Below, in pieces: positions 17,063 through 26,577 of a stretch of DNA of 64,000 nucleotides. The first letter of the stretch is position 1, and every line of letters starts with the position of its first letter. This DNA is from Pontibacter kalidii. Lineage in GTDB: Bacteria; Bacteroidota; Bacteroidia; Cytophagales; Hymenobacteraceae. The stretch lies in contig NZ_CP111079.1 in the NCBI RefSeq assembly GCF_026278245.1, forward strand, positions 3,672,501 through 3,736,500. The letters run 5' to 3'. The translations under genes were made by a program, and so were the position numbers. The notes beneath the pieces are model-generated. The model had not been told where the DNA came from, made no database searches, and saw only the letters and a program-made list of their open reading frames with translations.

Positions 17063-17249
17063 GCCGGCGCTAAATTTAGCTCACCCATTGCCTTATTTTC
17101 CTTTACTGCGGAACGCTGAGGCACCACAATCTCGTATTCATCCGTTTAAACCGCAGGAAGTATAAATTAAGCTGCCCTACAAGTATAATCAGCTTCAAAA
17201 ACAGTACATTCGCATTTTATTATATTGATTTCCCTTTAATAAGCTATAC

Positions 17250-18911
17250 ATGAAACGCATACTTGGTGCCCTCACCCTCTCGCTTGCCGCCCTCGCCGCG
17301 CAAGCGCAGGACGTCTACATGCCCTACGACCGCGACACCTATCACCTCGTGGACCGCTTCCAGATAAAGTATGGCAAACAGCTGCCGGAAATGCACACGG
17401 CCGTGAAACCGTATGGGCGGGCTGATGTGGCGGCGCTGGCCGAGATCAGCGCCCGCAACGCCACCTCCCGCGTTGATGCATATAACGCCGCCTACCTGCT
17501 CAACGATAACTGGAACTACACCGACCAGGCGCAGAACGAGAGCCGCAAACCTTTCCTCACGCACTTCTACCGCAACGTGTCCGACCTCTACCATGTGGAT
17601 ACCGAGGATTTTGTGCTGCGCGTAAACCCGGTGATTCATTTTGAGGTGGGCGTGGATAACGAATCGGATGGGGTGCGTTATGTGAACACCCGCGGGGCCC
17701 AGATAGAGGGAAGCATAGACGACCGGTTCGGCTTTTACTTCTTCGTGGCCGAGAACCAGGCCCGCTACCCCGAGTACGTGAACCGCCGCATCCGCAGGGA
17801 CGGCGTGGTGCCGCACGAGGGGTTCTGGAAAGACTTTAAGAACGACGGAGCCGACTACATCACCGCCCGTGGTTATATGAACTACGCCTTGAGCAAGCAC
17901 GTGGAGGTGCAGTTGGGCCACGACCGCCACTTTATCGGCGACGGCTACCGCTCCCTGCTCTACTCCGATTACGCACCTCCGGCCTTCTTCCTCAAGCTCA
18001 ACACCAAAGTATGGAAGCTGCACTATATGAACCTCTTTCAGGAGCTGATTCCGGTATTTAACCGCCGCGATGAGCTGTACCCTAAGAAGTACATGGCCAT
18101 GCACCGCCTGGGTGTCAACATTACCGACAACTTCAACTTCGGCTTATACGAGCAGGTGATCTTTGCGCGCGGCAAGGGCCGTTTCGAGCTGCAGTACCTG
18201 AATCCGGTTATTTTCTACCGCAGCGTGGAGCACGGCCTGGGCAGCCCCGACAACGTGCTGCTGGGCGGTGATTTCCGCTGGAACCTCTGGAACCGCTTGC
18301 AATTATATGGCCAGGTGGCACTGGATGAATTTGTGATAGACGAGGTAAGGGCAGGCAAAGGCTGGTGGGGCAATAAGTTCGGCGGCCAGATCGGAGCCAA
18401 GTACATCGATGCCTTTGGTGTGAGCAATCTGGATCTGCAGGGCGAGGTGAACGCCATCCGCCCCTATACTTACCAGTACGCCGACGAGTTCTCCAATTTC
18501 CAGCACTACCGCCAGCCGCTGGCGCACCCTATGGGGGCTAACCTGGTGGAGTTGGTGGGCATCGTGCGCTACCAACCCATCCCGCGCCTGCACCTGACGG
18601 CCAAGGCCATTGCCACCCAGTATGGCCAGGATGTGGTAACCGCCACCGACACGCTGAACTACGGCAACAACGTGCTCCTCTCCTACCTCGACCGCGTATC
18701 CACCTACGGCAACGAGATCGGGCAGGGCGTTAAAACGAACCAGGTGCACGCCGACCTGACCGCTACCTTCCAGTTGCGCCACAATCTGTTCGTGGATTTA
18801 AAGCAGATCGTGCGCCGCGTAAAGGCAGCAGGCGAGGCACCGGATTACAACACCTCCTTCACCTCCTTCGCCCTCCGCTGGAACATTCCGCAAAGGCTGC
18901 ACGAGTTTTAA
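17250..18911 (+). CDS. RemB-like / Wzi-like outer-membrane protein
   Basis: 553 residues. A signal peptide (MKRILGALTLSLAALAAQAQ) precedes a long protein with many aromatic, alternating strands, consistent with an outer-membrane barrel. The start of the mature protein, DVYMPYDRDTYHLVDRFQIK, and the ELGHDRHFIGDGYRSLLYSD-like segment (QLGHDRHFIGDGYRSL) resemble the RemB gliding-associated proteins and the capsule-assembly Wzi group. I rate RemB as the more likely name because of the gliding background of the genome. It has a strong terminator and is a single-gene unit. Confidence 0.6.
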   Translation: MKRILGALTLSLAALAAQAQDVYMPYDRDTYHLVDRFQIKYGKQLPEMHTAVKPYGRADVAALAEISARNATSRVDAYNAAYLLNDNWNYTDQAQNESRKPFLTHFYRNVSDLYHVDTEDFVLRVNPVIHFEVGVDNESDGVRYVNTRGAQIEGSIDDRFGFYFFVAENQARYPEYVNRRIRRDGVVPHEGFWKDFKNDGADYITARGYMNYALSKHVEVQLGHDRHFIGDGYRSLLYSDYAPPAFFLKLNTKVWKLHYMNLFQELIPVFNRRDELYPKKYMAMHRLGVNITDNFNFGLYEQVIFARGKGRFELQYLNPVIFYRSVEHGLGSPDNVLLGGDFRWNLWNRLQLYGQVALDEFVIDEVRAGKGWWGNKFGGQIGAKYIDAFGVSNLDLQGEVNAIRPYTYQYADEFSNFQHYRQPLAHPMGANLVELVGIVRYQPIPRLHLTAKAIATQYGQDVVTATDTLNYGNNVLLSYLDRVSTYGNEIGQGVKTNQVHADLTATFQLRHNLFVDLKQIVRRVKAAGEAPDYNTSFTSFALRWNIPQRLHEF

Positions 18912-18917
18912 GCCCTT

Positions 18918-18956
18918 ACTGCCCCTTCCTGCAATCAGGAGGGGGCAGTTTTTTTA
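18918..18956 (+). terminator. Terminator of the RemB-like gene
   Basis: ACTGCCCCTTCCTG and CAGGAGGGGGCAGT pair over a 4-base loop, followed by seven T. It begins 7 bases after the stop codon. It is one of the clearest intrinsic terminators here. Confidence 0.9.
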
Positions 18957-18964
18957 TACTTCTT

Positions 18965-19060
18965 CTGCCGCGAGCTTTCAGCCTGCGAAAGTATAAGTAT
19001 AACTCACGTAAGCTGAAAGCTTGTCGGTGTGGTTAACCACGAGCTGAAAGCTCGCGGTAG
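18965..19060. repeat. A-type palindromic intergenic repeat
   Basis: CCGCGAGCTTTCAGC (18968-18982) is matched by its reverse complement at 19043-19057, with an inner copy of AGCTGAAAGCT at about 19011-19021. It has the same style as module A. It lies between the terminator of one gene and the promoter of the next. Confidence 0.7.
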
Positions 19061-19160
19061 GTTTAAGCCATATGTCCGCTTATGCCTTCAGCACCTTGCC
19101 TCCTTCTAAGCAGCTTTGCCAAAACTTCTCCTTTGCATTTACCACTCCGTTCTATTTCAG

Positions 19161-19168
19161 TATCTTTG
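19161..19168 (+). promoter_or_regulatory. -7 promoter box of the ABC exporter gene
   Basis: TATCTTTG fits TAnnTTTG; TTTG at 19132-19135 is 25 bases upstream, a little far for a -33 box. The transcript leader would be about 140 bases. Confidence 0.45.
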
Positions 19169-19311
19169 CAGCGGCCAAGCGGAATAATGCCGTAATAGCC
19201 AAAGTATAAACAACTTAACCCTGATTTGTGGCTGCCGCAGCGTGGCTATACTTGTTGCTAACCGATACCAGAGGCCTGTGCGGAAGAGCTGGTTAGCAAC
19301 CCCAATGTACC

Positions 19312-21150
19312 ATGAAGACCTACCTTCGCATACTTCAGTTTGCCAAACCCTACAGCCGGTTTGTGCCGCTCTATACCCTTTATACTTTCCTGGGCATCAT
19401 TTTCGGCCTGTTTAACTTCACGCTGCTCATTCCGTTGCTGGATGTGCTTTTCGGGAAAGTGGGCAACGACGAGGTGATGGCCATGGTCTCCACCAAGCCG
19501 GACTTCGCACTCAACATCGAGTTCTTTAAGGAGTTCTTCTACTACCATTTCGGGCAGGTGATACTTGACCAGGGCCGTGTGGGCGCGTTAATGTTCGTCT
19601 GTATCATCATCGTGGTATCGGTTTTCTTGGCGAACCTGTTCCGCTACCTGGCCTTCCGGATTGTGGGGGCGCTGCGGGCGCATGTGGTGCGCAACATGCG
19701 CCAGACGGTGTACCAGCGCGTAACCGAACTGCACCTGGGCTACTTCAGCAACGAGCGCAAGGGTGATTTGATGACGCGCCTGACCGTGGATATTCAGGAG
19801 GTGGAAAGCTCGGTGGTGAGCACACTGACGGTGGTGATCCGGGAGCCAATCTCGATCATCGCCTTCTTTATACTTCTCTTTAACATGTCGGTGGAGCTGA
19901 CGCTGTTCTCGCTCATCCTGCTGCCCTTGTCGGGTGGTATTATTGCCGGCATCTCGAAGCGCCTAAAGCGGAAAGCCAAGGAAGGCCAGAACTCGCTCAG
20001 CTTTATACTTACTATTATTGATGAGACCCTGAGCGGCATGCGCGTGGTTAAGGCCTTTAACGCGGAGCCGTTTATACTTGGCAAGTTCCACGACCAGAAC
20101 AACCGCTATGCCCGCATCCAGCGCTCTATCGCCAACAAGCGCGACCTGGCTTCGCCCTTGTCGGAGTTCCTGGGGGTTTCGGTGGTGGCGGGGCTGCTGC
20201 TCTATGGCGGCACCATGGTGCTGAACAATGAGTCCGAGCTCTCAGCCAGTGAGTTCATCACCTACATCATCCTGTTCTCGCAGGTGCTGGTACCAGCCAA
20301 GGCCATGTCGGCGGCCTTCAGCAACATCCAGCGCGGCCTGGTTTCCGGCGACCGGGTACTCCAGGTAATCGACACAGAGCCACAGATCGTGAACAAGCCA
20401 AACGCCAAGGTGCTGCCTGCTTTCAGAAATGAGATCGAGTTCCGCGACGTGGCCTTTGCCTATGGCAACAAACCGGTGTTGCAGGATATCAACTTCCGCA
20501 TCCAGAAAGGAAAGACGGTGGCCCTGGTAGGCCCATCAGGCGGCGGTAAATCCACGCTGGCCGACCTGGTGCCGCGCTTCTACGACCCAACCGGCGGCGC
20601 CATACTGATCGATGGCCACGACATCCGCGATTATACCATGGAGTCGGTGCGGGCGCAGATCGGGGTGGTTACGCAGGAGTCCATCCTGTTCAACGACACC
20701 ATCTTCAACAACATCGCCTTCAACAAAACCGACGCCACGGAAGAGGAAGTCATCGCTGCCGCCAGAATCGCCAATGCGCACGAGTTCATCATCAACGCCG
20801 AAGACGGCTACCAGACCATGATCGGCGACCGGGGGGGCAAGCTTTCCGGTGGCCAGCGCCAGCGCCTGAGCATTGCCCGGGCCATCCTGCAGAACCCGCC
20901 CATCCTCATCCTGGATGAGGCCACCTCGGCACTGGACACGGAATCGGAAAAACTGGTGCAGGAGGCGCTCATGAACCTGATGCGGAACCGCACCTCTATT
21001 GTAATTGCACATAGGTTAAGTACCATTCAGCACGCCGATGAGATACTGGTGCTGCAGCAGGGAAGAATTGTAGAAAGAGGCACGCACGAAGAGCTGCTGG
21101 AGCACTCGGGTTTGTACGCAAAACTGACGCAGATGCAGCTAACGGTTTAA
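19312..21150 (+). CDS. ABC exporter, ATPase-permease fusion (MsbA/lipid-type)
   Basis: 612 residues. Six membrane helices lie in the first 330 residues or so, then a nucleotide-binding domain with Walker A GPSGGGKST (407-415), signature LSGGQRQR (from 511) and Walker B ILILDEATSALD (Asp535, Glu536). The half-transporter layout, as a homodimer in the inner membrane, is that of MsbA-like exporters that flip lipids or lipid A precursors; a drug exporter cannot be excluded. A small membrane protein gene and gmhA follow on the same strand. The gene holds three TTTATACTT words, each coding Phe-Ile-Leu. Confidence 0.92.
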   Translation: MKTYLRILQFAKPYSRFVPLYTLYTFLGIIFGLFNFTLLIPLLDVLFGKVGNDEVMAMVSTKPDFALNIEFFKEFFYYHFGQVILDQGRVGALMFVCIIIVVSVFLANLFRYLAFRIVGALRAHVVRNMRQTVYQRVTELHLGYFSNERKGDLMTRLTVDIQEVESSVVSTLTVVIREPISIIAFFILLFNMSVELTLFSLILLPLSGGIIAGISKRLKRKAKEGQNSLSFILTIIDETLSGMRVVKAFNAEPFILGKFHDQNNRYARIQRSIANKRDLASPLSEFLGVSVVAGLLLYGGTMVLNNESELSASEFITYIILFSQVLVPAKAMSAAFSNIQRGLVSGDRVLQVIDTEPQIVNKPNAKVLPAFRNEIEFRDVAFAYGNKPVLQDINFRIQKGKTVALVGPSGGGKSTLADLVPRFYDPTGGAILIDGHDIRDYTMESVRAQIGVVTQESILFNDTIFNNIAFNKTDATEEEVIAAARIANAHEFIINAEDGYQTMIGDRGGKLSGGQRQRLSIARAILQNPPILILDEATSALDTESEKLVQEALMNLMRNRTSIVIAHRLSTIQHADEILVLQQGRIVERGTHEELLEHSGLYAKLTQMQLTV

Positions 21151-21278
21151 TCCGAATTTGCATTTCCGCCATACCCATAAAGCCTAAAACGCAAATTTAG
21201 AGTTACATAGTATTTGTAAATAATATTTTTTTGCTAATTTTAGCCAAACAGTTGTTGTACTAAAACCGCTAAAGCAGC

Positions 21279-21620
21279 ATGAAAGCTCTAAAAGCACTCC
21301 TCGATGTACTTGTGTTTGGTTATATCATATTCACGGTACTGCTCCTGGCCGGAGCCATAGACGAAAATGCTATTTTGAACACAAACACAGAAAACGAGGT
21401 CCTGATCCTTTATAAAGGACTGGTAGCTGTGGGCGGCGTGGTGATGCTGGCCCGTGTACTGATGAGCAGCATTTACGTGGCCGACCTGCAGCACGAGAAT
21501 TACCGCGCCGAACTGAAGATAAATAACCTAAAGGCTGCACTTTATGAGAAGCGCCAGGCGTTTAGGAGCAATAGCTATAAAGAAACCTATGCCGAGGAGC
21601 GCCAGGCAGAGGTTGCGTAA
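21279..21620 (+). CDS. Hypothetical membrane protein with coiled-coil tail
   Basis: 113 residues. Two hydrophobic helices (about 7-26 and 45-65) are followed by a charged helical tail (about 75-110) of coiled-coil type. It lies 8 bases upstream of gmhA on the same strand, so the two are probably translated from one message. I know no family for it. The GmhA neighbour hints at the envelope, but nothing in the sequence shows a function. Confidence 0.72.
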   Translation: MKALKALLDVLVFGYIIFTVLLLAGAIDENAILNTNTENEVLILYKGLVAVGGVVMLARVLMSSIYVADLQHENYRAELKINNLKAALYEKRQAFRSNSYKETYAEERQAEVA

Positions 21621-21628
21621 ACACCTAC

Positions 21629-22204
21629 ATGACATCAACTACCATACTTGCAGAACTGACGCAGGCACAGGAAGTGCTCACCGCGTTTCTGTCTGATGCG
21701 GAAAACATCGCATCCATTGAACGGGCCGCCGAGGCGATGGCCACTTCCATCCGGAACGGGGGCAAAATCCTGAGCTGCGGCAACGGCGGCTCCATGTGCG
21801 ACGCCATGCATTTTGCCGAGGAGCTCACCGGTCGCTACCGCGACAACCGCAAAGCCCTCCCCGCCATCTCCATCTCCGATGCCAGCCACATGAGTTGCGT
21901 GGGCAACGACTACGGCTACGAGTATGTGTTCTCCCGCTACCTGGAGGCACTGGGCAATAAAGGCGACGTGCTGCTGGCCATCAGCACCAGCGGCAACTCC
22001 GGCAACGTTATCAAGGCCGCCGAAACCGCGAAAGCCAAAGGCATGCGGGTGGTGGGCCTGACCGGCAAAGACGGCGGCAAGCTGGCCCCGCTCTGCGACG
22101 TGGAGGTGCGCGTGCCGCACTTCGGCTACGCCGACCGGGTGCAGGAGATCCACATCAAGGTCATCCACATACTCATACTTTTGCTGGAGCAGAAGCTGGT
22201 GTAA
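21629..22204 (+). CDS. gmhA: Phosphoheptose isomerase
   Basis: 191 residues with the SIS fold. Motifs: [23 protein letters not shown] (about 50-70), [21 protein letters not shown] and [20 protein letters not shown], all typical of GmhA, which turns sedoheptulose 7-phosphate into D-glycero-D-manno-heptose 7-phosphate for lipopolysaccharide core heptose. It probably acts as a tetramer with zinc. The rest of the heptose pathway is not in this window. Translational coupling with the preceding small membrane protein is likely (8-base gap), and a strong terminator follows. Confidence 0.93.
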   Translation: MTSTTILAELTQAQEVLTAFLSDAENIASIERAAEAMATSIRNGGKILSCGNGGSMCDAMHFAEELTGRYRDNRKALPAISISDASHMSCVGNDYGYEYVFSRYLEALGNKGDVLLAISTSGNSGNVIKAAETAKAKGMRVVGLTGKDGGKLAPLCDVEVRVPHFGYADRVQEIHIKVIHILILLLEQKLV

Positions 22205-22232
22205 ACACTCGTTACAGTATAAACCAACGTAC

Positions 22233-22280
22233 AGAAATCCGGGTGGCAGCGATATTCCTGCCGCCCGGATTTCTGCTTTT
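22233..22280 (+). terminator. Terminator of gmhA
   Basis: AGAAATCCGGGTGGCAG (22233-22249) pairs with CTGCCGCCCGGATTTCT (22258-22274) with one mismatch and an 8-base loop, then GCTTTT. It lies 29 bases after the stop. Confidence 0.85.
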
Positions 22281-22359
22281 CAGGCTGCGGCTATACAATG
22301 ATGGTGTGATCCACGTAGGGTAACGTATAGATTCATACTTTCAGGATGCCTGTATTACC

Positions 22360-22992
22360 ATGAAGCACGCGCTATACGTTATACTTTGCCTCAGCCTCCT
22401 CTCCTGCCAGAGCCAGGACGGTAATAACCAGCAAGCCACACCCGCTACCCTGCCTCTTCCAGACACCACTGCTGTGCAAACACCTCCGCCTGCCACACCG
22501 GACTCGGCTTACCTGATCCTCCCTGGTGAAAGTATAGGTAAAATAAAAATAGACATGACCGGCGAGAAAATGACAAGTATACTTGGCCAGCCCGACAGCA
22601 CCGATGCAGCCATGGGAAAAGCCTTGTTGTTTTGGCTTGACGGGCCCCATTACGTAGCCGTTTACACCGTCTCCGATTTCGGCGGCACCGACGAGAGGCC
22701 CAAGGTGAAGCAGGTGCAGGTAAACTCGCCCCGGTTCCAGACTCCAGACAGCATCGGCACCGGAAAAACCCTGGCCCAGATCAGGCAGCAGTATGGCAAC
22801 CTGAAACCGCTGGCTTACTACCGGAACGAGCGGCAGCAGCAGGTCTACATTTATGATGCGCAGCAGCAGGGCATTGCCTTTGAGGTTCTACTTCCCGACA
22901 GCATCCTCACTGCCATCACCATCCACCCGAAAGGCGAGAATTTAGCCGATACGTACCTGCCCCTGCACCCGGATATGACCAGAATCGAATAA
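22360..22992 (+). CDS. Hypothetical lipoprotein
   Basis: 210 residues. The signal peptide MKHALYVILCLSLLSC carries a lipobox (LLSC, Cys16), so the protein is probably lipid-anchored in the periplasm or at the outer membrane. A Gln/Pro/Thr-rich linker (about 17-48) precedes a globular domain with GESIGKIKIDMTGEKMTSIL and FGGTDERPKVKQVQVNSPRF. The domain shape (repeated beta-alpha, phrases such as TLAQIRQQYG) recalls small SmpA/BamE-like or beta-lactamase-inhibitor-like lipoproteins, but this is only an impression. It stands alone with no clear operon partner. Confidence 0.75.
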   Translation: MKHALYVILCLSLLSCQSQDGNNQQATPATLPLPDTTAVQTPPPATPDSAYLILPGESIGKIKIDMTGEKMTSILGQPDSTDAAMGKALLFWLDGPHYVAVYTVSDFGGTDERPKVKQVQVNSPRFQTPDSIGTGKTLAQIRQQYGNLKPLAYYRNERQQQVYIYDAQQQGIAFEVLLPDSILTAITIHPKGENLADTYLPLHPDMTRIE

Positions 22993-23109
22993 TTCCAACG
23001 CCCCTCCCGCCAATTTTATATATTTAAAGTATAATTCGGAATCAATTCATTACCAGCGTTGTTCCGCATCAAAATCTTCCGAAACCTATACTTCCAACAA
23101 GAAGGAAAC

Positions 23110-24648
23110 ATGCTTATTAAAACGTTTGGCAGCGCCGTGCAGGGCGTTAGCGCCTACACCATCACCGTGGAGGTGAGTGTTAGTGCGGGCACGAAATATT
23201 TTCTGGTGGGCCTGCCGGATAATGCCGTAAAGGAAAGCGAGCAGCGCATCGAGTCGGCCCTCAAGCAATATGGCTACAAGATCCCCCGCCAGAAGATCGT
23301 GATCAATATGGCACCCGCCGATATCCGCAAGGAGGGCTCCTCCTACGACCTGACCATTGCCATGGGCATCCTCGCTGCCTCCGGCCAGATCTCCGACGAG
23401 AAAGTATCAGCTTACATGATCATGGGGGAGCTGTCTTTAGATGGGTCACTTAGGCCGATAAAAGGTGTACTGCCCATTGCCATACAGGCTCGCAAAGAAG
23501 GCTTCAGAGGATTTATACTGCCGGCCCAGAACGCGCAGGAGGCCGCCATCGTGAACAACCTGGAAGTAATTGGCGTGAACAATATCCTGGAGGCGATCGA
23601 GTTTCTGGACGGCGCCCGCGAAATTGAGCCCCTGGTCATCAATACCCGCGAGCTCTTCAGCAACACCGCCGACCAGTATGCCGCCGATTTCTCGGACGTG
23701 CAGGGGCAGGAAAACATTAAGCGCGCCCTGGAGATTGCCGCTGCCGGTGGCCATAACCTGATCATGATCGGCCCGCCGGGCGCCGGAAAGACCATGCTGG
23801 CCAAACGCCTGCCCTCCATACTTCCGCCCCTCTCGATGCACGAGGCCCTGGAGACGACCAAGATACACTCGGTGGCGGGCAAGCTGGGCGAGGCGACCTC
23901 GCTGCTCACCACGCGCCCCTACCGCTCGCCGCACCATACTATTTCGGATGTGGCCCTGGTGGGTGGCGGCGGTGTGCCGCAACCGGGCGAGATCTCGCTT
24001 TCCCATAACGGTGTTCTTTTCCTGGATGAGCTGCCGGAGTTCAAGCGCACGGTGCTGGAGGTGATGCGCCAGCCGCTGGAGGAGCGCCGCGTCACCATCT
24101 CCCGCGCCAAAACCTCTATCGACTTTCCGGCTAACTTTATGCTGGTGGCAAGTATGAACCCGTGCCCCTGCGGCTATTATAACGACCCCAGCAAAGAGTG
24201 CGTGTGCGGCCCGGGCGTGGTGCACCGCTACCTGAACAAGGTGAGCGGCCCGCTGCTGGACCGCATCGACCTGCACGTGGAGGTAACGCCCGTTACATTT
24301 GATGAGATGACCGCTACCCGTAAGGCAGAGAAGAGCGCTGCGGTGCGCGAGCGGGTAATGCAGGCGCGGGAAGTACAGACGGAGCGCTTCAGCGAGATGC
24401 CGCAGATACATTCCAACGCCATGATGCCCTCGCAGATGGTGAAGGAGGTTTGCCAGATAAACGAGGCCGGCCGCACGCTGCTCAAGACCGCCATGGAACG
24501 CCTCGGCCTCTCGGCCCGCGCCTACGACCGCATCCTGAAAGTGAGCCGCACCATTGCCGACCTGGCCGGAAGCGAGGATATTAAAATTGAACATTTGGCA
24601 GAGGCCATCCAGTACCGCAGCCTCGACCGGGAAGGCTGGGCGGGCTAG
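23110..24648 (+). CDS. comM: YifB/ComM family Mg-chelatase-like AAA+ ATPase
   Basis: 512 residues from MLIKTFGSAVQGVSAYTITV. The ATG at 23110 is preferred because GAAGGA lies just upstream; a frame extension to 23059 lacks a ribosome site. An N-terminal Lon-S5-like domain (to about 170) is followed by the AAA+ module with Walker A GPPGAGKTMLAKRL (near 220), a sensor region and a C-terminal Mg-chelatase subdomain with CxCG-type pairs (NPCPCGYYND, KECVCGPG). ComM is a hexameric helicase that aids branch migration during natural transformation in other phyla; here only the family is certain. Confidence 0.92.
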   Translation: MLIKTFGSAVQGVSAYTITVEVSVSAGTKYFLVGLPDNAVKESEQRIESALKQYGYKIPRQKIVINMAPADIRKEGSSYDLTIAMGILAASGQISDEKVSAYMIMGELSLDGSLRPIKGVLPIAIQARKEGFRGFILPAQNAQEAAIVNNLEVIGVNNILEAIEFLDGAREIEPLVINTRELFSNTADQYAADFSDVQGQENIKRALEIAAAGGHNLIMIGPPGAGKTMLAKRLPSILPPLSMHEALETTKIHSVAGKLGEATSLLTTRPYRSPHHTISDVALVGGGGVPQPGEISLSHNGVLFLDELPEFKRTVLEVMRQPLEERRVTISRAKTSIDFPANFMLVASMNPCPCGYYNDPSKECVCGPGVVHRYLNKVSGPLLDRIDLHVEVTPVTFDEMTATRKAEKSAAVRERVMQAREVQTERFSEMPQIHSNAMMPSQMVKEVCQINEAGRTLLKTAMERLGLSARAYDRILKVSRTIADLAGSEDIKIEHLAEAIQYRSLDREGWAG

Positions 24649-24691
24649 GCGCGGTAGCCACTCAACACGTTTATTAACAAATATTTAACAC

Positions 24692-24725
24692 AAGCGGCAA
24701 CCAACTATGGCTGCCGCTTTTTCTT
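24692..24725 (+). terminator. Terminator of comM
   Basis: AAGCGGCA (24692-24699) and TGCCGCTT (24712-24719) form an 8-bp stem over a 12-base loop, then TTTTCTTT. It lies 44 bases after the stop codon. Confidence 0.75.
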
Positions 24726-24878
24726 TGCCTTTTACCTATCCTATCCTCCCTAAATTGTACTTCGCCATCACCAAAATCAACCGTCTAACCTATACCTTTC
24801 TTTATACCCTGCGTAATAGCTTACGACTGTTAGCCTCTCGGTAAGGTAGGTGCTGGCAGCGCGTACTATTTCTGACTA

Positions 24879-25466
24879 ATGATGAAGACTATGAAAAAGA
24901 CCCTGCTACTATTCGTATTTGTGCTGGCAACTGTGGTTGCCGCGGATGCCCAAAGGATCGGTATCCGGGCTGGTGTTAACTATGCCGGCTTAACAGGCGA
25001 TGACGTACCTGCAACCGACAGAATGTTCCGCTTCCATGCCGGCCTGACGTCGAAGTTTTTCCTCACCACCGATGAATTCTTTGCCATCCAGCCGGAAGTG
25101 CTTTTCTCCCAAAAGGGCGGGGAATCCGAAAACGATGATTTCAAAATCAAACTCAGCTATATCGACGTACCAGTACTGGCGCATATAAATGCCGGGCCTA
25201 TTTTCTTTGAGGCTGGCCCGCAGGTCTCTTTCCGCGTTGGCGGCGACATAGAGGTAAACGGCGTTAACATTGATGATGACCTGGACCAGTTCAAGCGCAC
25301 AAGCCTGGGGTATGCAGCCGGCGTGGGCTTTGCTGCACCGATGGGGCTTAACATTGGCGTGCGCTATAATGGCGATATCTCACAGCTAAACGATGACGAC
25401 AACGCTCCCGAGTACAGGAACAGCGTATTTATGCTCACGCTGGCTTTTACGCTACCCGGGCGCTAG
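24879..25466 (+). CDS. PorT-like outer-membrane beta-barrel protein (copy 1 of 3)
   Basis: 195 residues. The signal peptide (MKKTLLLFVFVLATVVAADA) is followed by RIGIRAGVNYAGLTGDDVPA, the usual first strand of PorT/OMP_b-brl proteins, and strands such as FFEAGPQVSFRVGGDIEVNG. Three ATG codons (24879, 24882, 24891) are possible starts. It is the first of three related barrel genes (24879, 25779, 26578) on the same strand, each with its own terminator. Small barrels of this type are common in the phylum and mostly uncharacterised. Confidence 0.82.
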   Translation: MMKTMKKTLLLFVFVLATVVAADAQRIGIRAGVNYAGLTGDDVPATDRMFRFHAGLTSKFFLTTDEFFAIQPEVLFSQKGGESENDDFKIKLSYIDVPVLAHINAGPIFFEAGPQVSFRVGGDIEVNGVNIDDDLDQFKRTSLGYAAGVGFAAPMGLNIGVRYNGDISQLNDDDNAPEYRNSVFMLTLAFTLPGR

Positions 25467-25488
25467 CCTGCTATTAGTATGAACTAGA

Positions 25489-25543
25489 ACTATGGAAAAC
25501 AAAAAGTCCGGCCTCACCGCCGGACTTTTTGTTTTTCCATAGT
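25489..25543 (+). terminator. Long terminator hairpin after barrel gene 1
   Basis: Near-perfect inverted repeat from ACTATGGAAAA (25489) to TTTTTCCATAGT (25543) with core AAAAAGTCCGGC / GCCGGACTTTTT and a 6-base loop. It is symmetric, so it could act on both strands. Confidence 0.85.
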
Positions 25544-25778
25544 ATCAACCTGCAAGTATAGAAGCCTAAAATATTGTGCTCTTCTATATACCATCCGCTT
25601 ATACTTTGGCCCGCTTGTTGATATGGACCTCCGCACAGGCAGCACTGGATGAGCCAAGGCAGTACATTCTGCTCCGTTCACTAAGGCTCCCTGCAGGGGT
25701 CCTAATAAATTGCTGTAAACGCTGATCTATCAACCTATGTCTGCACGTTAAAATGCATGTACTCTAACTAACACGATT

Positions 25779-26450
25779 ATGAAGAAGCTATTTTTATCCT
25801 TGAGCATTGCCTTGCTCTCCTTTGCTGCGGCACAGGCCCAATCCGGTCTGGGTATAAGGGGCGGCGCTAATTTCTCCAACCTCTCCGGCGACCTGAAGGA
25901 CGAGTCCCGCTACGAGAACAAAGTGGGTTTCCATGGCGGCCTTACCTATAATATCCCGGTGGTAGGCGACTTTTTCTCGATACAGCCCGAGCTGCTGTAC
26001 TCCAACAAGGGCTTTAAGTATGAGGATACGGAGATTACGATTCCGGTAACCAACGACGTTTTCCGAAGGGAGGGCAACATGAACTATAACTACCTGGAGC
26101 TGCCCGTGCTGGCGCGCATTAAGGCTGGCCCGATATATTTTGAAGCCGGTCCGCAGGCATCCTACCTGCTGAGCGTGAACAACAACATTAAGGAGTATCT
26201 GAACAACGAGCGCACCAGCTCCGCCACTACCGAGATAGACAAAGATACCATGAAGGACTTTGAGCTTGGCTACGCGGCCGGCATCGGCATCACCAGTGGC
26301 ATGCTGAGCGTGGGCGTCCGCTACAACGGCAGCGTTACAGACTTTATGGATAAGTCCTCGACCGAGTACTTCAACGACGAGAACTTCATGGATGCGCGCC
26401 ACTCCACCATCATGCTGACACTGGGCCTTAACTTCTCGGCCTCCAGATAA
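25779..26450 (+). CDS. PorT-like outer-membrane beta-barrel protein (copy 2 of 3)
   Basis: 223 residues. The signal peptide (MKKLFLSLSIALLSFAAAQA) precedes GLGIRGGANFSNLSGDLKDE, clearly homologous to the gene at 24879 (RIGIRAGVNYAGLTGDD). Further shared blocks are FFSIQPELLYSNKGFKYED, YFEAGPQASYLLSV and LGYAAGIGITSGMLSVGVRY. The layout suggests duplication. Its upstream spacer of about 235 bases holds no second gene. The ligand or role is unknown. Confidence 0.85.
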   Translation: MKKLFLSLSIALLSFAAAQAQSGLGIRGGANFSNLSGDLKDESRYENKVGFHGGLTYNIPVVGDFFSIQPELLYSNKGFKYEDTEITIPVTNDVFRREGNMNYNYLELPVLARIKAGPIYFEAGPQASYLLSVNNNIKEYLNNERTSSATTEIDKDTMKDFELGYAAGIGITSGMLSVGVRYNGSVTDFMDKSSTEYFNDENFMDARHSTIMLTLGLNFSASR

Positions 26451-26477
26451 AGACTTTTCTTTTCCTGTAATGCCTAA

Positions 26478-26513
26478 GCTAGCCCCGCCATTTTGGTGCG
26501 GCTGGCTTTTTTT
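26478..26513 (+). terminator. Terminator of barrel gene 2
   Basis: AGCtAGCCCCGC and GCGGCTGGCT pair over a short loop (26478-26506), followed by seven T (26507-26513). It lies 28 bases after the stop codon. Confidence 0.75.
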
Positions 26514-26577
26514 GTGCCCCCAACAAATTTATACCTGCGTCAGTAAACAAGTATACACAGCCTAACTCCACCATACT

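Noticed and set aside
23446..24594. 382-codon minus-strand frame opposite comM
   Set aside because: Antisense to a gene with intact AAA+ motifs; repetitive, biased composition.
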